14,697 bases of DNA, from contig JBFKUL010000051.1 in assembly GCA_041635755.1 (NCBI GenBank), positions 1 through 14,697 on the forward strand, read 5' to 3'. The notes beneath the pieces are model-generated. The model was not told the DNA's origin. It ran no database searches and was given only the letters and a program-made list of their open reading frames with translations. The stretch is from JBFKUL01 sp041635755. GTDB taxonomy: Bacteria; Pseudomonadota; Gammaproteobacteria; Burkholderiales; SG8-39. A program made the translations under genes and the position numbers. Below, piece after piece: positions 13,639 to 14,697 of this stretch (positions within the stretch are counted from its first letter, which is position 1; every line of letters begins with the position of its first letter).

Positions 13639-13842
13639 ATGGCAACAGGCACTGTGAAGTGGTTCAACGACGCGAAGGGCTACGGGTTCATCACGCCGGA
13701 TGACGGCAGCGAGGATCTGTTCGCACACTTTTCCGCGATCAACATGTCGGGGTTCAAGACTCTCAAGGAGGGCCAGAAGGTCAGCTTCGACGTGGTGCAG
13801 GGCCCAAAAGGAAAACAGGCATCGAACATCCAGAAAGCCTGA
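13639..13842 (+). CDS. csp: CspA-family cold-shock protein
   Basis: This is a 67-residue single cold-shock domain protein that binds single-stranded RNA or DNA and acts as an RNA chaperone. It starts MATGTVKWFNDAKGYGFITP with RNP1 (KGYGFI, 13-18), has RNP2 (LFAHF, 27-31) and continues FSAINMSGFKTLKEGQKVSF, all canonical. The ATG at 13639 is set by the invariant VKWFN start and a GGAAGGA Shine-Dalgarno sequence at 13626-13632 with 6-nt spacing; the longer upstream frame is not part of the family. The domain alone does not say whether this paralogue is cold-induced (CspA-like) or stationary-phase or constitutive (CspD/CspE-like), although its place beside clpS-clpA resembles the cspD-clpS-clpA order of enterobacteria. 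A strong terminator follows. Confidence 0.96.
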   Translation: MATGTVKWFNDAKGYGFITPDDGSEDLFAHFSAINMSGFKTLKEGQKVSFDVVQGPKGKQASNIQKA

Positions 13843-13862
13843 GCCTAGTCTCACCTTGAAAG

Positions 13863-13890
13863 AAGGGCCGCCTGCGGGCGGCCCTTTTTT
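13863..13890 (+). terminator. Rho-independent terminator after the cold-shock gene
   Basis: A 10-bp stem, AAGGGCCGCC (13863-13872) with GGCGGCCCTT (13877-13886), has a TGCG loop and a T-run to 13890. It begins 20 nt past the stop codon. Confidence 0.92.
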
Positions 13891-13972
13891 GTTTGCTGCA
13901 GAGGCGGCAACCAAGAAGCGGCAGGGAGCAGAAGAACAGGGGGAGCCGAAAGGTTCCCGCCGTACCCTGAGA

Positions 13973-13999
13973 AAGCTTCGTCGCTGCGCGACGAAGCTT
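13973..13999. repeat. Perfect 12-bp inverted repeat with 3-nt loop
   Basis: AAGCTTCGTCGC and GCGACGAAGCTT flank TGC. No T-run follows on either strand, so it is not a standard terminator. It lies between the ends of two convergent genes, in a locally purine-rich stretch (about 13910-14030). It may be a dispersed REP-like element or an extra transcription or RNA-stability structure at the end of icd. Copy number cannot be judged from one window. Confidence 0.6.
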
Positions 14000-14007
14000 C
14001 CAGGGCA

Positions 14008-14043
14008 GGAAAAAGAAAACAGGGGAAACCCATGGTTTCGCCC
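14008..14043 (-). terminator. Probable Rho-independent terminator of icd
   Basis: Read on the - strand, GGGCGAAACC, ATG, GGTTTCCCC forms a hairpin with one bulge and is followed by TGTTTTCTTTTTCC. It starts about 43 nt after the icd stop. The stem is weaker than the other terminators here, so confidence is moderate. Confidence 0.5.
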
Positions 14044-14085
14044 GTACGCCCTTCCTTGAGATTTGGAGCGAGCGTTGCGTGATGA

Positions 14086-14697
14086 TTACATGCGCTCGAT
14101 CATCGCCTGGCCGAAGCCGGAGCATGAGACTTGCTTCGCGCCCTGCATCAGGCGTGCGAAGTCGTAGGTGACGACCTTGTCGGTGATCGACTTCTGGATC
14201 GAGCTGATGATGACGTCGGCCGCTTCGGTCCAGCCCATATGCCGCAGCATCATCTCGGCCGACAGGATCTCCGAGCCGGGATTGACATAGTCCTTGCCGG
14301 CGTACTTCGGCGCGGTGCCGTGAGTGGCCTCGAACATGGCCACCGAGTCCGACATGTTGGCGCCCGGCGCGATGCCGATGCCACCGACCTGCGCCGCCAG
14401 CGCGTCCGAGATGTAATCGCCATTCAGGTTGAGTGTCGCGATCACGTCGTATTCGGCGGGCCGCAACAGAATCTGTTGCAGAAAGGCGTCCGCGATTACG
14501 TCCTTGACCACGATGTCGCCGCCGCCCTTTGGATTCTTGAAGCTGCACCAGGGGCCGCCATCGATCGGCTTGGCGCCGAACTCCTTCTGCGCGAGCGCAT
14601 AGCCCCAGTCGCGGAACGCGCCCTCGGTGAACTTCTGGATGTTGCCCTTGTGTACCAGGGTCACCGACTTGCGCTTGTTGTCGATCGCGTACTGGAA
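14086..14697 (-). CDS. icd: Isocitrate dehydrogenase (NADP+), C-terminal part
   Basis: These are the last 203 residues of the TCA-cycle enzyme that oxidatively decarboxylates isocitrate to 2-oxoglutarate. The gene runs off the right edge of the window, so its start is missing. Visible signatures are FQYAIDNKRKSVTLVHKGNI at the truncated end, the metal-binding aspartates in LNLNGDYISDALAAQVGG, and the coenzyme pocket ATHGTAPKYAGKDYVNPGS. The HGTAPKY arrangement corresponds to His339, Lys344 and Tyr345 of E. coli Icd, residues that select NADP+ over NAD+. The fragment ends with the normal C-terminal helix (CSGFGQAMIERM). It converges with the cold-shock gene, with each gene ended by its own hairpin. 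Confidence 0.95.
   Translation of the reverse strand, partial: FQYAIDNKRKSVTLVHKGNIQKFTEGAFRDWGYALAQKEFGAKPIDGGPWCSFKNPKGGGDIVVKDVIADAFLQQILLRPAEYDVIATLNLNGDYISDALAAQVGGIGIAPGANMSDSVAMFEATHGTAPKYAGKDYVNPGSEILSAEMMLRHMGWTEAADVIISSIQKSITDKVVTYDFARLMQGAKQVSCSGFGQAMIERM

Overview
The window reads as a chromosomal segment of a GC-rich betaproteobacterium. The evidence is the gene order (clpA-clpS next to a cold-shock gene and icd; radC-rpmB-rpmG divergent from coaBC-dut; purN with a DUF3108 gene and an RsmB/NOP methyltransferase) and the protein sequences themselves. Most of it is core housekeeping DNA. The accessory element I can defend is a small sulfide-oxidation unit (fccA-fccB) between the dut region and clpA. 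I see no tRNA, rRNA, CRISPR array, intact insertion sequence or phage gene.

Layout. 1-320: the 3' end of fumC, overlapped by 4 nt by a 48-codon relic that looks like an internally deleted TraB/GumN-family gene. 372-2906: a tight + strand run of purN, a secreted DUF3108 protein and an RsmB/NOP-type RNA methyltransferase. 2897-3679: a TerC-family membrane protein on the - strand, converging on and overlapping the methyltransferase. 3680-4069: a 390-nt divergent spacer without a supportable gene. 4070-5242: a DesA-type fatty acid desaturase with a long C-terminal extension, closed by a bidirectional terminator shared with rpmG. 5322-6463: rpmG, rpmB and radC on the - strand; rpmB has a near-consensus sigma70 promoter right behind radC. 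6520-8891: coaBC, dut and a dihaem c4-like cytochrome on the + strand. 8902-10618: fccB and fccA on the - strand with their own terminator and probable promoter. 10646-13272: clpA and clpS on the - strand. 13273-13638: a 366-nt divergent regulatory spacer. 13639-13890: a cold-shock protein gene with a strong terminator. 14086-14697: the 3' end of icd on the - strand.

How the genes fit together. fumC and icd are TCA-cycle genes. purN, coaBC and dut supply purines, coenzyme A and dUMP. ClpS delivers N-degron substrates to ClpA, which feeds ClpP (not in the window). FccA and FccB should form a periplasmic sulfide dehydrogenase. The c4-like dihaem protein that converges on it is a plausible electron carrier towards a terminal oxidase, but that link is only inferred from proximity.

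I looked for an undescribed system and found none I can support. The observations most worth a second look are the GumN relic, the Tat-plus-lipobox signal of FccB within the self-contained fccAB unit, the desaturase extension, and a perfect 12-bp inverted repeat between the cold-shock gene and icd.
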